A stretch of 64,000 nucleotides of DNA, taken from NCBI RefSeq assembly GCF_964204865.1, contig NC_135260.1, forward strand, positions 6,386,001 to 6,450,000. Reading direction: 5' to 3'. Shown one piece after another: positions 47,915 to 60,670 of this stretch. The stretch is from Styela clava. Lineage: Eukaryota > Chordata > Ascidiacea > Stolidobranchia > Styelidae. The first letter of the stretch is position 1. Each line of letters starts with the position of its first letter. Below the pieces are notes generated by a model. It had not been told where the DNA came from. It saw only the letters and a list, made by a program, of their open reading frames with translations, and searched no databases. Position numbers and translations under genes: made by a program.

Positions 47915-48415
47915 GGTACCGGGTACCGGTATATCGGTACCGTACTGATAGAAACATTTCCTATCGCTGTTACCGTCAGCCGTCACCCCCTTCCAGGCTT
48001 TGTTTACAATCTCCCGGTCCTCAAGTCCTGCTGTCAGACTATCAAGTTGGCCACTACGTTAACGGTACCGGTACGCGGTACGGTCCTGTGCGAACCTCAT
48101 GTCCGATTTTTTATCACGCCAATTCTGCCTATGCGTATATTTATAGACAACAACAGAACAACGAGTTTCCAGCATTTTTTTTAAATACTTTTCTTATTTG
48201 TAGTCTACTGATTCTCGAAGCTTTTCTGGTACCGGTACGCCTACCGGTATCTAACAAATTACATACATACAGGAGGCCGTGGCTCGCCATATGATTAAGC
48301 CGTCTCATTTCTTTCCGCACCCCTGGGATAAATAGGTAAATCCTATCCTAACACATATTAAGCATCCCAGAGCAAAAAAGCAAAACGTACCGGTACCGGT
48401 ACCGGTACCGGACCT
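47915..48415. repeat. GGTACC/ACCGGT-rich repeat region
   Basis: Self-complementary hexamers (TACCGGTACCGG) cluster at 47917-47945, 48060-48085, 48228-48252 and 48388-48412; the last is a clean (TACCGG)n run. Probably subterminal repeats of one or more DNA elements; no boundaries could be fixed. A SINE-like block starts at 48272. Confidence 0.55.
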
Positions 48416-48812
48416 GGAGACGCAAAATCGACCAAATAGCCGATGTCCGTAACTGATATTTTATATAGGCTTCGATATTTTCGGCCCCATGCTGCCCCCT
48501 TCCGACGAACATGAATGTGGAATATCTGAACTCCCTAAAAAATTATACCATCCCTGGTTGTATCTCATATCATGAATACAGTAGCCGGTTGGTAAAAATA
48601 GTTTTAATTTTGATAAAGATTCCTTTATAACCGATATTATTCAAAACAGTTGTAAAGAAATAAATCGTTGATCGTTGATCGTTTATTCGCTGTATAATTA
48701 GGATGATAGTTGAATAAATAGAAATATAATATAGATAACGCAACTGGTTTATGGATGTAACCTCCACAATTTGTGAAGAGTATTAATAATTGTGCAGTGG
48801 GTGAACGAAGAG

Positions 48813-51759
48813 ATGAACACGCCAAACAAGTCCAGTGTTCCTCCTGTACCACCAAAGCGCAAAAGTCCAACCGACCGACAGATGCGTTCAACTGCTACAA
48901 TGACTTCAACAATTGAAGTTGATGACATCACTAGTCTGGTATCTGTACTGGAAGGTACAGTTTTGAAAACCCTTCGTCTTGAGATTCCTGCCATCATTGA
49001 GCAACATCTCGATAAATCGAGCTTCAATGTGACCCAGGACACCACCAATACCTTGAATTTGGAGAAGTCAATAACATCACTGACGGAGTCTATGAATGAG
49101 ATCAAATACGAATTATCATCTTTCCGTGAGATCAAGAACGAGATACACGAAATCAAAAAGAGTCAGGATTTTGTGTCAAAAAAATTTGATGAGCTCAGAT
49201 CGAACCAAGACGAGCTCAATAAGATAGCAACGAAAACTAAAAAAAGAGTAGCGGAGCTGGAACAACTTGTGGAAGAACTAGAGGAGGAAGTTGACATACT
49301 CACAGAAAGGCAGCAAGATCAAGAGCGTCGCTCCAGGTTGGACAATTTGGAATTTCATAACATACCCTACACTAACGGGGAAGACTGTGAAAACCTAATT
49401 TCTAAAATTTGTAAGAAAATTGAAGTTCCTTTGCAATCCATTGATGTATCGAATTGCCACAGGATGTCGAAAAACAATAAAAAATTATTGCCAAGTTTGT
49501 CAACAGAAAAACCGAATACTAATGAATCGTCGTAAACTGACATCTCTCGACATCTCTACAATATTTTCGAACTTTCCCAGAACCACCAAAGTATTCGTTG
49601 TAGAAAACCTCACAGACACAAACAGAGATTTGTTCTACAAAGCCAGGGAACTGAAACAAGAGTGCGGTTATAAATTCCTGTGGACCAACCAGGGCTGGGG
49701 AGCCGGAGCTGGAGTCGGAGCCTGGAGCCATGGAGCCGTTACATTTTGATGGAGCCGGAGTTGGAGTTGGAGCCAAGCTTTTCATAACAGATGGAGCTGG
49801 AGCCGGAGCTGGAGCTACCAAAAATTTAGTGGCTCCAGGCTCCAGCTCCTAAATATCTCATTTTTTGTTTTTCAAATTTATAATTTTTTTCTAATAGCGT
49901 TACAAATGATAAAATCTTCTCTTTTCAGCTTATAATTCATTTTAAAAATTTTAGTTCCTAATATTTTTTAAAAAGTTCCCAGTTATTCTGTATGTTTGAA
50001 AGTTTAGTATCAGAATTTGAAGCGATTCGCTTTTATCAAAATTTTGATTCCCATTTCCACTAAGCTGCAATTTTTCATGATTGCGGTCAAGCTCAAAAAC
50101 CCTAATGGCCAGGGATTTTCGAAGAAGTGATTTTGGAATTTCCATGTAACATATTATGATTTTTTCGTGGCGTTGAATATCCAATCCATTTCAAATGTCT
50201 TCAATTCTGTTCAACGTATCTCGAGATTGAGTCGTTTTACGACAAAAGAAAGGTTTAACTACTCCAAAATGCACCGCAGCAGTCACCTATCATAAAAATG
50301 TATGGCAAAGTGCCCCATTATATCTTGTTCTGATCCATAACATAGCATGTTCTGGAGAAAAGTCTCATCAATTTCCGTTGTTATTTTTTGAATATATAAA
50401 AAGTATATCGCGAGTAAGATTGATTGCGTTTAGATTTATTTTAGTGACTGTATAATTTTCAAAGTCAACCGGTAAATAATATGTCGTAGACAAAAAAAAT
50501 AATGAGATTAACAAGGCATTTTTTTTAGCTGTTGGGAGTCTCCTAGAACAAAGTTTATAGTGTTTTCCGTTTCATTTTAGTATCTTATAATAACTCTCCA
50601 ATGTGGAAATTCGGCTTGCGAATTGACTTCTCTATTTATCTTTAACATCTCATCGCTGATAATTATGAAAACGCCTCGATTCTAGAACCAACTTTTGGCC
50701 TGATTTGGGAGAGGGGGACGGCATCTAATTGGGTGACGATGGTAATTTCCATTATTTTGGGTCTGCTTATTCAATTTGTACCATAAAATACTGCCTCCCC
50801 GTCAGGCCAGTTTAAATTATCATGAGTTGAAGGGCTATTGCCGTTACTATCACATGTGCGTTGCATTTCGTGAAAAGCGTCAATTGTTTTCGTCTCCATA
50901 AACATTAGGCCATAAAATCTTTTATTTCAGTGTTTATATTTCCCTTAATCACAATTTCTCAAGATATGTTTTGTGTCACGCACCATATTTGTGAGAAAAC
51001 GAGTTATTACATAATCATCGGTGATGAAATTCTAAGATAAATAAAGAAGTCAATACGCAAACCAAATTTTCCTGATTAAAAAGCGACATTATAAAATACT
51101 AAAAATAAAACAGAAAACACCATAAGTTTTGCTTTAGAATGGCCCACGACAGATTTTATTTGGCCGGCATGATTGCCAGTTATGTTGAACACAATTAAAT
51201 TAAAAAGACAGTTATTATGGGTTTAATATTATGTGGTAGAAAAAGTCATTATGAGCTATTTTACCGAATGCGCAAACGCTGCGACCATTCCAGAAGCCGA
51301 TTTTCCATCCCGTCTTATTGTGGGGTTATATGTAAAACCCTTATATGCTGGGTATACCGATTCGTCTGGAGATACAGCATATAATAACTCTCAGTGGATT
51401 CACAAGTTACATGCAGGAACAAAAAGGAATTATCATGACACCGACTTGAAGGGTGTTTACAGCCTAAATAACATGCCACACTTAGAAAACAATTAGCAAA
51501 ATGCGTTATTGGGCTGCACTACTGATAATGGCTACGGAGCCGGAGCTGGAGCCAGCTCCGGCATAAAAAAATGAAGCTCCGGAGCCGGAGTTGGAGCTAA
51601 AGATTGAATACACTGCGACTCCGGAGCTGGAGCCGGAGCCATCATGATTTCGAACCAGCTCCCCAGCCCTGCCAACAATGGAAAAGTCCTCATAAAAAAA
51701 ATTCTAATACGGCTACCATCCCCATCATCACTGAAGACGACCTGCTCTCTATAAAGTAG
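48813..51759 (+). pseudogene. LINE ORF1, frameshifted and interrupted
   Basis: Starts at ATG 48813 (MNTPNKSSVPPVPPKRK). An N-terminal basic/Pro stretch is followed by a long coiled coil (VAELEQLVEELEEEVDILTE, about 49240-49310), then a nucleic-acid-chaperone-like part (RRSRLDNLEFHNIPY, CHRM). The frame shifts by one base in an A-rich stretch near 49465-49490; the continuation (KNRILMNRRKL...) is in the next frame. A 1982-bp transposon interrupts it at 49690; the protein resumes in frame at 51677 and stops at 51757-51759. Family role: RNA binding and particle formation during retrotransposition. Confidence 0.8.
49690..51671. mobile_element. DNA transposon inserted in LINE ORF1, 1982 bp
   Basis: Ends CAGGGCTGGGGAGC and GCTCCCCAGCCCTG, followed inward by repeated GGAGCCGGAGCTGGAG blocks. 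The flanking repeat is CCAAC (49685-49689 and 51672-51676); taking out the element and one CCAAC restores the ORF1 frame exactly. Either the duplication is 5 bp or three bases of an 8-bp duplication were lost. Inside, about 50550-50668 and 51005-51120 form a diverged long inverted repeat. No transposase. Confidence 0.85.
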
Positions 51760-54700
51760 GTCATTGTATTATAGTTATTTCTTATTAATTGATATTCTTA
51801 TTAATTATTCATTCTGGTTCCATTTCTTATATTTCCATATACGTAAATGCCGAATCATTGTGATTATTTGTTAGATTATAGTGATAATGGTTCTAATAGT
51901 TTAAAATACCTAAAATCAAATAGTGGTTGTGATTGCAGCAACATTGAAGTAACCGATCTGAAAGATATCCAAACTAATTCGGGCTTGACAATTATCCACA
52001 CTAATATTCGGTCAATTAGAAAAAATATTGATCAACTAACTACCTTATTGTCTAATTTATCTCCCTCCCCCCATATAATGGCAGTGAGCGAAACCAAATT
52101 AAATAGTAATAATTTTGATAATATAAGCATCGACGGTTATAGATTCGTACACACACCGTCTGCCTCCAAGGCAGGCGGAGTGGGTGCTTTCATCAGAAAT
52201 GATATCGAATTTACAAAGTCTACTGAATATCATTTAAATTATATTAACTGTGAGGATATATGGCTCGATATAGACTTGGAAAACATATCCAAAAGGTTGA
52301 CCATTGGCATTATATATAAACACCCAAGAAACGATATTCCTGCTTTCACAAACATATTAGAAAACTGCCTCACCAAATTGACAAAAAAACATTTTATAAT
52401 TGTGGGAGATCTCAACATAAATCTACTTGCAACAAGACCTTGTCCCCAAATCACCAATTATATTAATATGCTTGTTGCTCACAACACTATTTCTCTTATT
52501 ACAAAGCCTACAAGGGTTACCAGAACCTCAAGGACACTCATAGATCATATATATACCAACATGACTCACCTAAAATTAGATCCTTATGTTATATTATCCA
52601 ACATCACTGATCACTTTCCTTTAATATGCTGTGTTAATGGCATCAAACCATCAACCAACAATGAGCTTGTCATGATAAGGGATATGTCTGCATTTCCATT
52701 GATGCATTTCGGTCAGATACACACGACCTAATTAATATTCACTTTGCTGCGTTGGACTTGAATTCTCAAAATTTTGACACATTATTTGAAGATTTCACAA
52801 ATTCTTTTGCTGCTCTAATCCACCGCCATGCGCCATTTAGACCGTTGTCGCGTCGTGAAAAAAAAATAAAACCCAAGCCATGGATTTCCAAAGGAATACT
52901 TATTAGTATTCGCTACAGGCGTAAGATGTTCAAAACCCACTACCTGAAGGGCAATAGTTCTCAATGCTCATTTTTTAAAAAGTATCGTAACTTACTGACT
53001 CATACAATTGACAATGCAAAGCAATTGTATTATCAAAACCTGATCGATCAAAACAAAGGCAACCCAAAGTCTACATGGCGAATCGTTAATCAGATTACCT
53101 CCAGAAAGAATAAATTGAGGCATAATGTTGATGAAATTCATCTTGATAACGGCTGCATCATTAGGGATAGTCATTTCATAGTACAAGAATTCAACAAGTA
53201 CTTTTCAACTGTTGGGTCCAGCCTCTCTGATAAATTCTCTGATGATATGGTCGGTTTTAAAATGTATCTTGGCAAACGAATAAATCAATCCATATTTCTG
53301 AGTCCAGCTACAGTAATCGAATTGGCGACTGAAATTTTGAGTCTTAAGGCGGGTAAGGCAGTGGGGGTAGACAACATTCCCTGTCATTTCCTCAAGTATG
53401 CTGTGGACATCATATCTCCATGTCTAACAGACTTTTTCAATAATTCCCTTCAATTTGGTATATTCCCATCTTCACTGAAGATAGCCAGAGTGGTTCCGAT
53501 CTTTAAATCTGGCAATAAAAAACAGTTGTCAAACTATAGACCTATATCCATTCTATCTTCTATTGATAAAATATTTGAGCGTTTAATCCATAAAAGGCTA
53601 ATGAACTTCTTTATAAAGCATGAGGTAATAAATAAATCTCAATTTGGTTTTCAAAGTAAACATTCGACTTCGCATGCAATTTTAGATACAATATCCCATA
53701 TCTATGATAAACTGGAAAAGAAGGAATATGTTAGCGCAACATTCTTAGACCTCAAAAAAGCTTTTGATACCGTTAATCATAAAATTTTAATCCACAAGCT
53801 ATGGCACTATGGTATTCGAGGAGTGGCAAATAAACTCCTCGATAGTTACCTGACGAATAGATCTCAATATGTTCAAATGGGTAAATATTGTTCTCCGGCG
53901 TTAGCTGTGACCCACGGCGTCCCACAGGGATCTTGCTTAGGACCGACTTTGTTTCTTATCTTCATCAATGACCTTTCTCGAAGCACCACACTTTTTTCCA
54001 AACTCTTCGCTGACGACACAAATCTTCTTGATAGTGACAAGTCTTCTGATATTCTTCAATCGAGAGTAAACACTGAAATAAATAAAGTAGCTAATTGGAT
54101 GAAACTCAACAAACTAACTCTTAATGTTGACAAATCAAAGACCATGCTAATATCACCAATAAAACGAAAAACCAAGGTTACTTCAAAACTTGAAATTGGG
54201 GGCACTGTTCTTGAGAATGTCAATTCTTACAAATATTTAGGCATCCACCTTGACAGTAAAATGCAATGGGATCAGTGTTAACTCTAAGGAAATTATGAGT
54301 GCGAAAGTGCTTCGCAGTCGAAAAAAAAAGTGCGAAAGTGCCTTTTTTTCGATTTTAACAACAAAGTGCTTTTTTCGATTTTAACAAGTTAGGTGCCCTA
54401 GCTTTTGTTATAACTCATTTCAGACATAAATACTGGAAACAGTGCTCATTCTGTGAATTTCACGAATTAAAAAGAGTCTCTCTGTTCCTTTAAATCTTGA
54501 TTAAAACGAGAGAATTTATCGGCAAGGAAAGACACCTGCTGAGCACACCTGTCGCGATTTGAAGCAAATTCATCACTAACGAAAGGACACCTGCTTGGCA
54601 CACCTGTCGTGAACGAAACTTTCCTGCAATCAACCACCGGAGTCAATTGCTCGAATGACCTGCAAATCCTTGCACATTCGTGTTACTGCCGGCCATAGAT

Positions 54701-54986
54701 CGATACCAAACTTCGCCTTAGGATTACATTAATGTTTCGTCGTTTCAGATAACTGTTACATGGTGTTTCCACATGAGGTCTGTGCATAAAAGGATTTGCA
54801 GGCGGAGCCAGAACCAACCGGATAATTATCAATTTGTTAAGACGGTATTTTTCTCAAATCATAACATACATTTTGCATGAGTGGCCCACCAAATATCCCG
54901 GGGGTCAACCCTTGTTTTCAACGAGAGAAAGTTACAAGGCTTCGATATCAAGTAACAAAATTGCACAGTTCACACATTTGTTTTAT

Positions 54987-55826
54987 TCACAAATAAAAAT
55001 ACAAAAGCGAACGAATAAAAATGGATGGCGTGGCTTCTGCAGCCCGTTCGTGGCGACGTAGCTTGGAATCTTTCCAATGTTGCAAGACATCCATGAAGAA
55101 TGATTCCGCTTTGTCTGCTTTTATGGATGTCTCCCCGCCACATCTCAGAAGCATTGTTAGGTGTCTGCTGCTAAGCCTATTCCTACAAAAGTGGTATTCA
55201 TCAATATCAAATATAGTCCTATTTTCTAAATAAATAAGTAAGAAGTTTTCTCAAATTCTCATACTTTCAAAATTATAATAATTTTTACCTGTGTTTCGTC
55301 TTAATTATGTTTATTGAAGAAAACCCTCGTTCGGCCCCCGAGGTACCGGCTGCGAAAACTTGTAGGACTTTGCCCAGCACTTGAAAGCATGGGTACCGGT
55401 ACTCGGGCGCTGCCGCTAAGTACTTGCATACCTGTAATTTATTTGCATATATTAAATTAGGTTTCATATGCTTCGAAGCTAAGTGCGTGTGTGTTGGATG
55501 AGAGATCAGAAGCATACGACAAATAAATACAAATGGTAGCTACCGATTAGAACTTACGTTCTCCATAGCCGGTATTTGGAGAATATGCAGATCATGACGA
55601 AGATTCTGCCATTCCATCACTACTGCCTCTTTGTTTGTGAATTCTTCGATCAAAGGTCCACATTGTCTAATTTTCTTATAATGAACTCAGAAATGTAAGT
55701 AACATACGTGCAGATTGCGGTTCCTGTTTTCTTATCGTGTATAATATATGGAAACTCTCTTTTCCATTTCTCCGGCCAAGCGTCAAGCTCTAAAATATCA
55801 TGTCGTTGTTTCTTTTTCTCTGCCAT
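54987..55826 (-). CDS. hAT transposase C-terminal (dimerisation) remnant, 4 in-frame exons, 188 aa
   Basis: Minus exons 55826-55708, 55666-55558, 55431-55289 and 55182-54987 join in phase at GT-AG sites and give 567 nt with no internal stop. The peptide starts MAEKKKQRHDILELDAWPEK. It contains CTQCGPLIEEFTNKEAVVMEW and then the hAT C-terminal signature SGAERGFSSINIIKTKHRNR followed by LSSRHLTMLLRCGGE. The DDE/RNase-H catalytic part is missing, so it cannot be a complete transposase. An acceptor-like site just upstream of the ATG means an earlier exon might exist; I found none. The intact frame suggests recent deletion or some retained function such as dimerisation with, or repression of, full transposase; that is speculative. 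Confidence 0.65.
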
Positions 55827-56204
55827 GCCTACTAAAATAATTTCTAAGAAAGTAAAGTGGTAAATGCCTCGTTCATAATTACGGGTAAAATTGGCTTAAC
55901 GTAATATTAGGAAGTGGAATTGTAATTAATCTACCACAAATTGATTGCACACTAACACGCCATGCGATGATTCATATTCTAAGCTAAGCCTATTTTATCA
56001 TAATAAATCTATGACAAACTTTTTCCATCCTCGTAGGTAGGTCAAATCTGGGCGTTATCGCTTTAGTATACCACGCTTGCTCGTTCGATAGAATATGCTT
56101 GAAAGTAGTCGCTCCTCTTCCAGTTTTATAAGATTGTTTGTCGTCATGTTTCTCCGGCTCCCTTTTTCATTCTTTATCGATTGTTGTGTTGTTGAAAAAA
56201 AAAG

Positions 56205-56650
56205 GGCTAACCTACTTTCTCTTCAAACCTTTTTCTCCAAAATATTGCACAATATTACTTTGAAAGTCATCTCCCGCTTTACGAGATAGGTTGACCTACT
56301 TTCACTCCGAAGATTTTGTTCTCCGCTATTTAAGCAATATCACTTTGATAGAGGCCACCCGCTGTTTCAAGCAAGCGATAAGTTAACCTACTTTCCCTTC
56401 AAACCTTTTTCTCCAAAATATTGCACATTTGCTCAATATTACTTTGAAAGTCATCTCCCGCTTTACGAGATAGGGTAACCTACTTTCACTCCGAAGATTC
56501 TTTTCTCCGATATATTAAGCAATATCATTTTGATAGACACCACCCGCTGTTTTATGAGATAAGTTAACCTACTTTCCCTTCCAACTTTTTCTCCTAAATA
56601 TTACACAAGATCACTTCTAAAATCTTTCCCCGTTTCGTGATCCTAAACTA
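56205..56650 (+). repeat. Minisatellite, ~90-bp unit, about five copies, inside the hAT element
   Basis: 'taacctactttc' recurs at about 56208, 56293, 56387, 56478 and 56568. Units alternate in type: 'ccttcaaacctttttctcca' units and 'cactccgaagattttgttct' units, so the higher-order period is about 180 bp. Confidence 0.8.
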
Positions 56651-59484
56651 GCTTTTAGCCTAATTTATCGTTTACATTAATGTTATACTATTTCAGAGCT
56701 TACGCAAAGACAAGCAATTTTTTAAAATGTCGGCATGCCTTGATTTGCGTGCGAGTTAGTTAAAATCGGGTAGAAAACATCATATATAGGCAGAATTTGC
56801 GAAGTAACACAAAATACAACGAGGATGATTCTCGAAAATTGAAATTAAAGCATTGCACCAAAAGTGTGTTTCACGACGACATAATGCGTTTAATAATTTA
56901 AAAGGTATGGTCGTTCACAGCGAAATTCCAGTTACATATAGCACACCTTTCTTTGCCTGTCGGTGTTGGTGAATATTTTGCAAGTCCTATTTTAAACATC
57001 GACCATTTATCCGTAGTCAGCGGGTATCCGCATTCAGAAATAAAACACTAAAAATCGCGAAAATTAATTTTAGAGAGAACTATAACATGCAGATATCAGT
57101 AGCCTCATAATGGTTTGTATGTACAAAAACGCGCTCGCTTGTAGCGCCGAACAAATGCATGAAATGTGGAACTATTACTTGGAATTTATTGTTATTGAAG
57201 TTGATTTTTTATTGCCATTTAATGACTATTTACATGCGCGGTGTGATTAGTGGCGAGCAAAATATATTATATTTCGGACAGAATTGTGGGTTCACATCGG
57301 CGAAGATGTTAAAGACCACTATTACGGAGTGCATTCACAACACAATTTAATTTTATCCTGATTTTTATCTTCTGTGTAGGATTTGTATCACAGTTTGTAA
57401 ATTAGGGTCGCAATTTTTTTAGGCGAACAATATTACCATTACTGACCCCGGGATGCGATATTTGTGAGGCGGATAGTTGGTATTTCCATGCTTTTGATTT
57501 TAGATCGTGTCGGTGTAACTTTCGTAATAAATAATATTTTAAAACTCCGCATATTGGTAATCTCTTGAATACTCAGTGTCGAGTATTCACGTAACTCAGA
57601 TTTGAGTTAAAACACTGATACTAAACTCGTGAATGAATCGGCAATAATGGCATTTCTACATGGTTAAAATAAAAATATGTTTTCCCGATATCTTGAGAAA
57701 TTTCCATAAATACATTATTTGCATGGTCGACGTTTCTAAGTTTACAAAAACGGTGCTGACACGCTCTGTGCAAAATTAGGAATTGAATTTCTTTTCTTAC
57801 ATTTATCGTTTCTACCTGTTAGCGATAGCCCTAGGTTAGCTCTTACCCGTAAATCGTTGTAAATTAATGTTATTAAATTCTATTTGGCTTTTCAATGCGC
57901 TGTGATTCGTATTCATAAAAGTGATTGAGTAGGGAAAACTACGTCCTTAAATTAACTTATAACCCTCCTCTCCTTTTATGCACCCACGACCGCGGTAAAA
58001 TTCGTTTCATGTCTGTTTCATGGAGAGAAAGGAAAATACACCTCCGGAATTGCAATCAACAATTACAATTACACATTCTTATTTATCATTATCAGCGCTA
58101 AATAATAAAGATAAGATATGGTAATGACAACAGTATGTCGGTTTTAATTGTGTTACGGTCACAAATATTCTGGACATTAATATCATAACCTCGCATATCA
58201 ATGAGAAATGGATGCAATGTCGCAAAATTCCGAAAAATGCCACGTGCTTTTAACATTCCTGGTTACAATGCAATGGCTGTTACTAAGGCATATGATATGA
58301 TATGTGTTTTGTGAATTTGATGATTTTGCAAAGTTTCTTCTAATTCAAAAAAAAATGCATAAGCGTACATTATATTACTAAATAATGTCGTGTCGGGTTT
58401 CAGAACTTTCTAAATCCAGTAAAATCTCTTAAGAAGGAAACAAAGGCCCGTCAAACTTGCACCAGAAAATCGTTTCATTTTGTGGCAATTCGTTGATGTC
58501 ACATGACCACACTCTCCTTCAAAGAAACTCACCGCGATTACGCCGTTGGAGCGTTTTGCGGGAGAAGCATACGCGTGCTTGTATAATAATCATATTATTA
58601 ACAAGAATTTTGCGGTTAATGCAAAAGCTTTATCTTCTATGTCTGCATCTCATAGGTTAGAATTCCGGTAAATATCGTTATGATATGCAGAAGTGAGTTA
58701 CAAAAGTACTGGTATGTTACTTATTTGACAACTTAAGACTCACATAAACATATTTTTCAATTTTGAATTTTTTTCCTTTCAAAATCAGAAAAAAGTGCTA
58801 TTTCTTTTCAAAATCGGAAAAAAGTGCTATTTCGCAGTCCCTAAAAAAAGTTGCGAAAGTGCTTCGCACTTTTCGCAAAAAAGTGCGCTAATAGTGAACA
58901 CTGAATGGGATATTCAAATATCCAACATTGTTGTTAAATTATCCAAGTCTATAGGGATGCTTTATAGACTTAGACGGTATGCTTCAATGTCAACATTACG
59001 CTTAGTTTATTACGCCTTGTGTCAGTCCCATATTCAATATGGCATCGTAGCTTGGGGATCAGCTAACAAAACTTCATTACATCGCATTGAAATAATGCAA
59101 AACAGGGCAATTCGTGCACTTACTAATGCCGGACCTCGATCAAAATTAGACTCCCATTATCATAAAATGCAAATAATTAAAATGGCAGATATCTATAAAA
59201 TTGAAGTACTAAAATTTATGCATCAGCATCAGAATAATGAACTGCCTATTGCATTCACTAATTATTTTTTTAAACAAAGTGCTATACATTCATATGCAAC
59301 TCGATCCGCTACCAACAGCTCTTATTATGTAACCCGTTATTCTTCTAAGCTTACACAAAACACTATAAAATTTGTGGGTGTGAAACTATGGAATACGCTT
59401 CCTGATTCTATTCGTTCTAAAAATTATTATCCATTTAAAAAAGCATTAAAAAATCTTTACCTTGATGCTTATATCTCTCAGTAA

Positions 59485-60110
59485 TTTGGCCTTTGTTTGG
59501 ACTATCTGCTTCAGATTTGTGAAAAGATGAATACTGCAAAACACCTATATTGTCTTCATTTGTTTCTTTTTGCACTGTCTCCAAAATATAAAAACAATGC
59601 TGCAATGCGAACGGCATTGTCAATATCACTATTCGTTGATGTATAATTTTGAATATCCTGAGCATTCGGTTATTTCTTTCCCCTTGGCAGTTGTTGGGAA
59701 TTCCCCTTCTGTTTTCTGAAATTTGCAGCGTCATGTTGTTTTCTCTGCGCTCATCTGAGCATTACGTTAATAAGCTAAACTGACTTTAACTATATAATCA
59801 GTAATTACTACAGTTAGTTACTATAATCAGTAATCTCTCGACTCTCTCGATTTTATTTTGCCAAATTGTATTCCCATTTTTGTTAGAGAATAATTAGTTG
59901 ATTTTATTTGACGTCATCTGCTGTTGAACTCAGCAAACACGGTGTCGCTGACACGATGACTCTGGTAGTCTTTCGCGGCCCCGCGTCAATTGCGGAAATA
60001 TTGTGTGCCTTTCTATTTCAATTGATCTTTTTGTTAGCATTTTTTTTTTCTTATTACTTGTGTCGCTACAATATTTCATGCACGACGGAAATAAAATATC
60101 TGAATCTGAT
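59485..60110 (+). other. LINE 3' UTR
   Basis: Follows the ORF2 stop and ends in AATAAAATATCTGAATCTGA, then an A run (60118-60127). Short tandem 3' tails of this kind are typical of CR1/L2-like elements. Confidence 0.55.
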
Positions 60111-60670
60111 TGATCAAAAAAAAAAATCATTCCACCAATGAATGTGAAAGATCGATGTAAATATACGGTATATTCCAATATTATCGTAATTGAAATATTG
60201 TTATAATAATAACGGTTGTATTAAATGTTTACTTTTTTACTGTTGAGTCAAAAATCAGGCCTCTCCATATTAAAAACAAAAATATCGGCTTGAAAAATGT
60301 TTTATATGGATCAGTTTAAAGACTTTCGAATTTCAGTGTTTTTGCAATGCGTCTGTTGATTACATCAATTACCTATTTTTTAAATATAATTATTCATACG
60401 TATTCTGATAGCAATTGAATACCGCGTTTATCAAGTTGTTTGTTAGGCTATTGTCGGTATTTCTTTGACGAGATACATTATTTGGGCTAGGTTGCTGGAG
60501 GATTTTCGGTATTTAAATGTAATTTTCACATAATTGACACTATCAAAAAAAAAATAGAATTGAATCCGGTAGTTCAAGTCCCAGCACGAAAGCTTGTTCA
60601 CAAAGAAACCATCTATATTTCTCTGGACGGTACTAGTCACGAGCTCGTCTTGGCATATTTTAGTATTGCC

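Larger units (their letters stand above)
54273..58903. mobile_element. hAT element, 4631 bp, TSD AATGGGAT, inserted in LINE ORF2
   Basis: Ends CAGTGTTAACTCTAAGG and GCTAATAGTGAACACTG. Perfect 8-bp duplications AATGGGAT at 54265-54272 and 58904-58911. Subterminal 'gtgcgaaagtgcttcgca' blocks are repeated near both ends. It carries a small spliced transposase-like gene on the minus strand (54987-55826) and a ~90-bp minisatellite (56205-56650); the rest (56650-58700) shows no coding sequence. Confidence 0.95.
51847..59484 (+). pseudogene. LINE ORF2: endonuclease and reverse transcriptase, broken
   Basis: 51847-52690 encodes an APE-like endonuclease (IIHTNIRSI, AVSETKL, FIIVGDLNIN, LIDHIYTN, ITDHFPL). 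A one-base frameshift near 52690-52700 moves the frame; the reverse transcriptase then runs from about 52701 (YRPISILSSIDKIFERLI, FLDLKKAFDTVNH, GVPQGSCLGPTLFLIFINDL and the catalytic FADD at about 54010). A 4.6-kb hAT insertion at 54273 splits it; the C-terminal domain resumes in frame at 58912 (SKSIGMLYRLRRYAS) and stops at 59482-59484. Target-primed reverse transcription is the family function. Only the frameshifts and inserts mark it as dead; the catalytic residues remain. Confidence 0.88.
48780..60110 (+). mobile_element. CR1/L2-like LINE, split by two DNA-transposon insertions
   Basis: ORF1 (48813-51759), an APE-type endonuclease plus reverse transcriptase ORF2 (51847-59484), and a 3' UTR ending near a 'tctgaatctgattgatc' tail with an A run at about 60110. 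Removing the inserts 49690-51671 and 54273-58903 leaves roughly 4.1 kb from ORF1 start to ORF2 stop, a normal size for the clade. The 5' end is not visible. At least two single-base frameshifts make it inactive. Confidence 0.88.

Noticed and set aside
49519-49821. Pro/Ala/Ser-rich minus-strand ORF
   Set aside because: Translation of the GGAGCCGGAGCTGGAG terminal repeats of the transposon.
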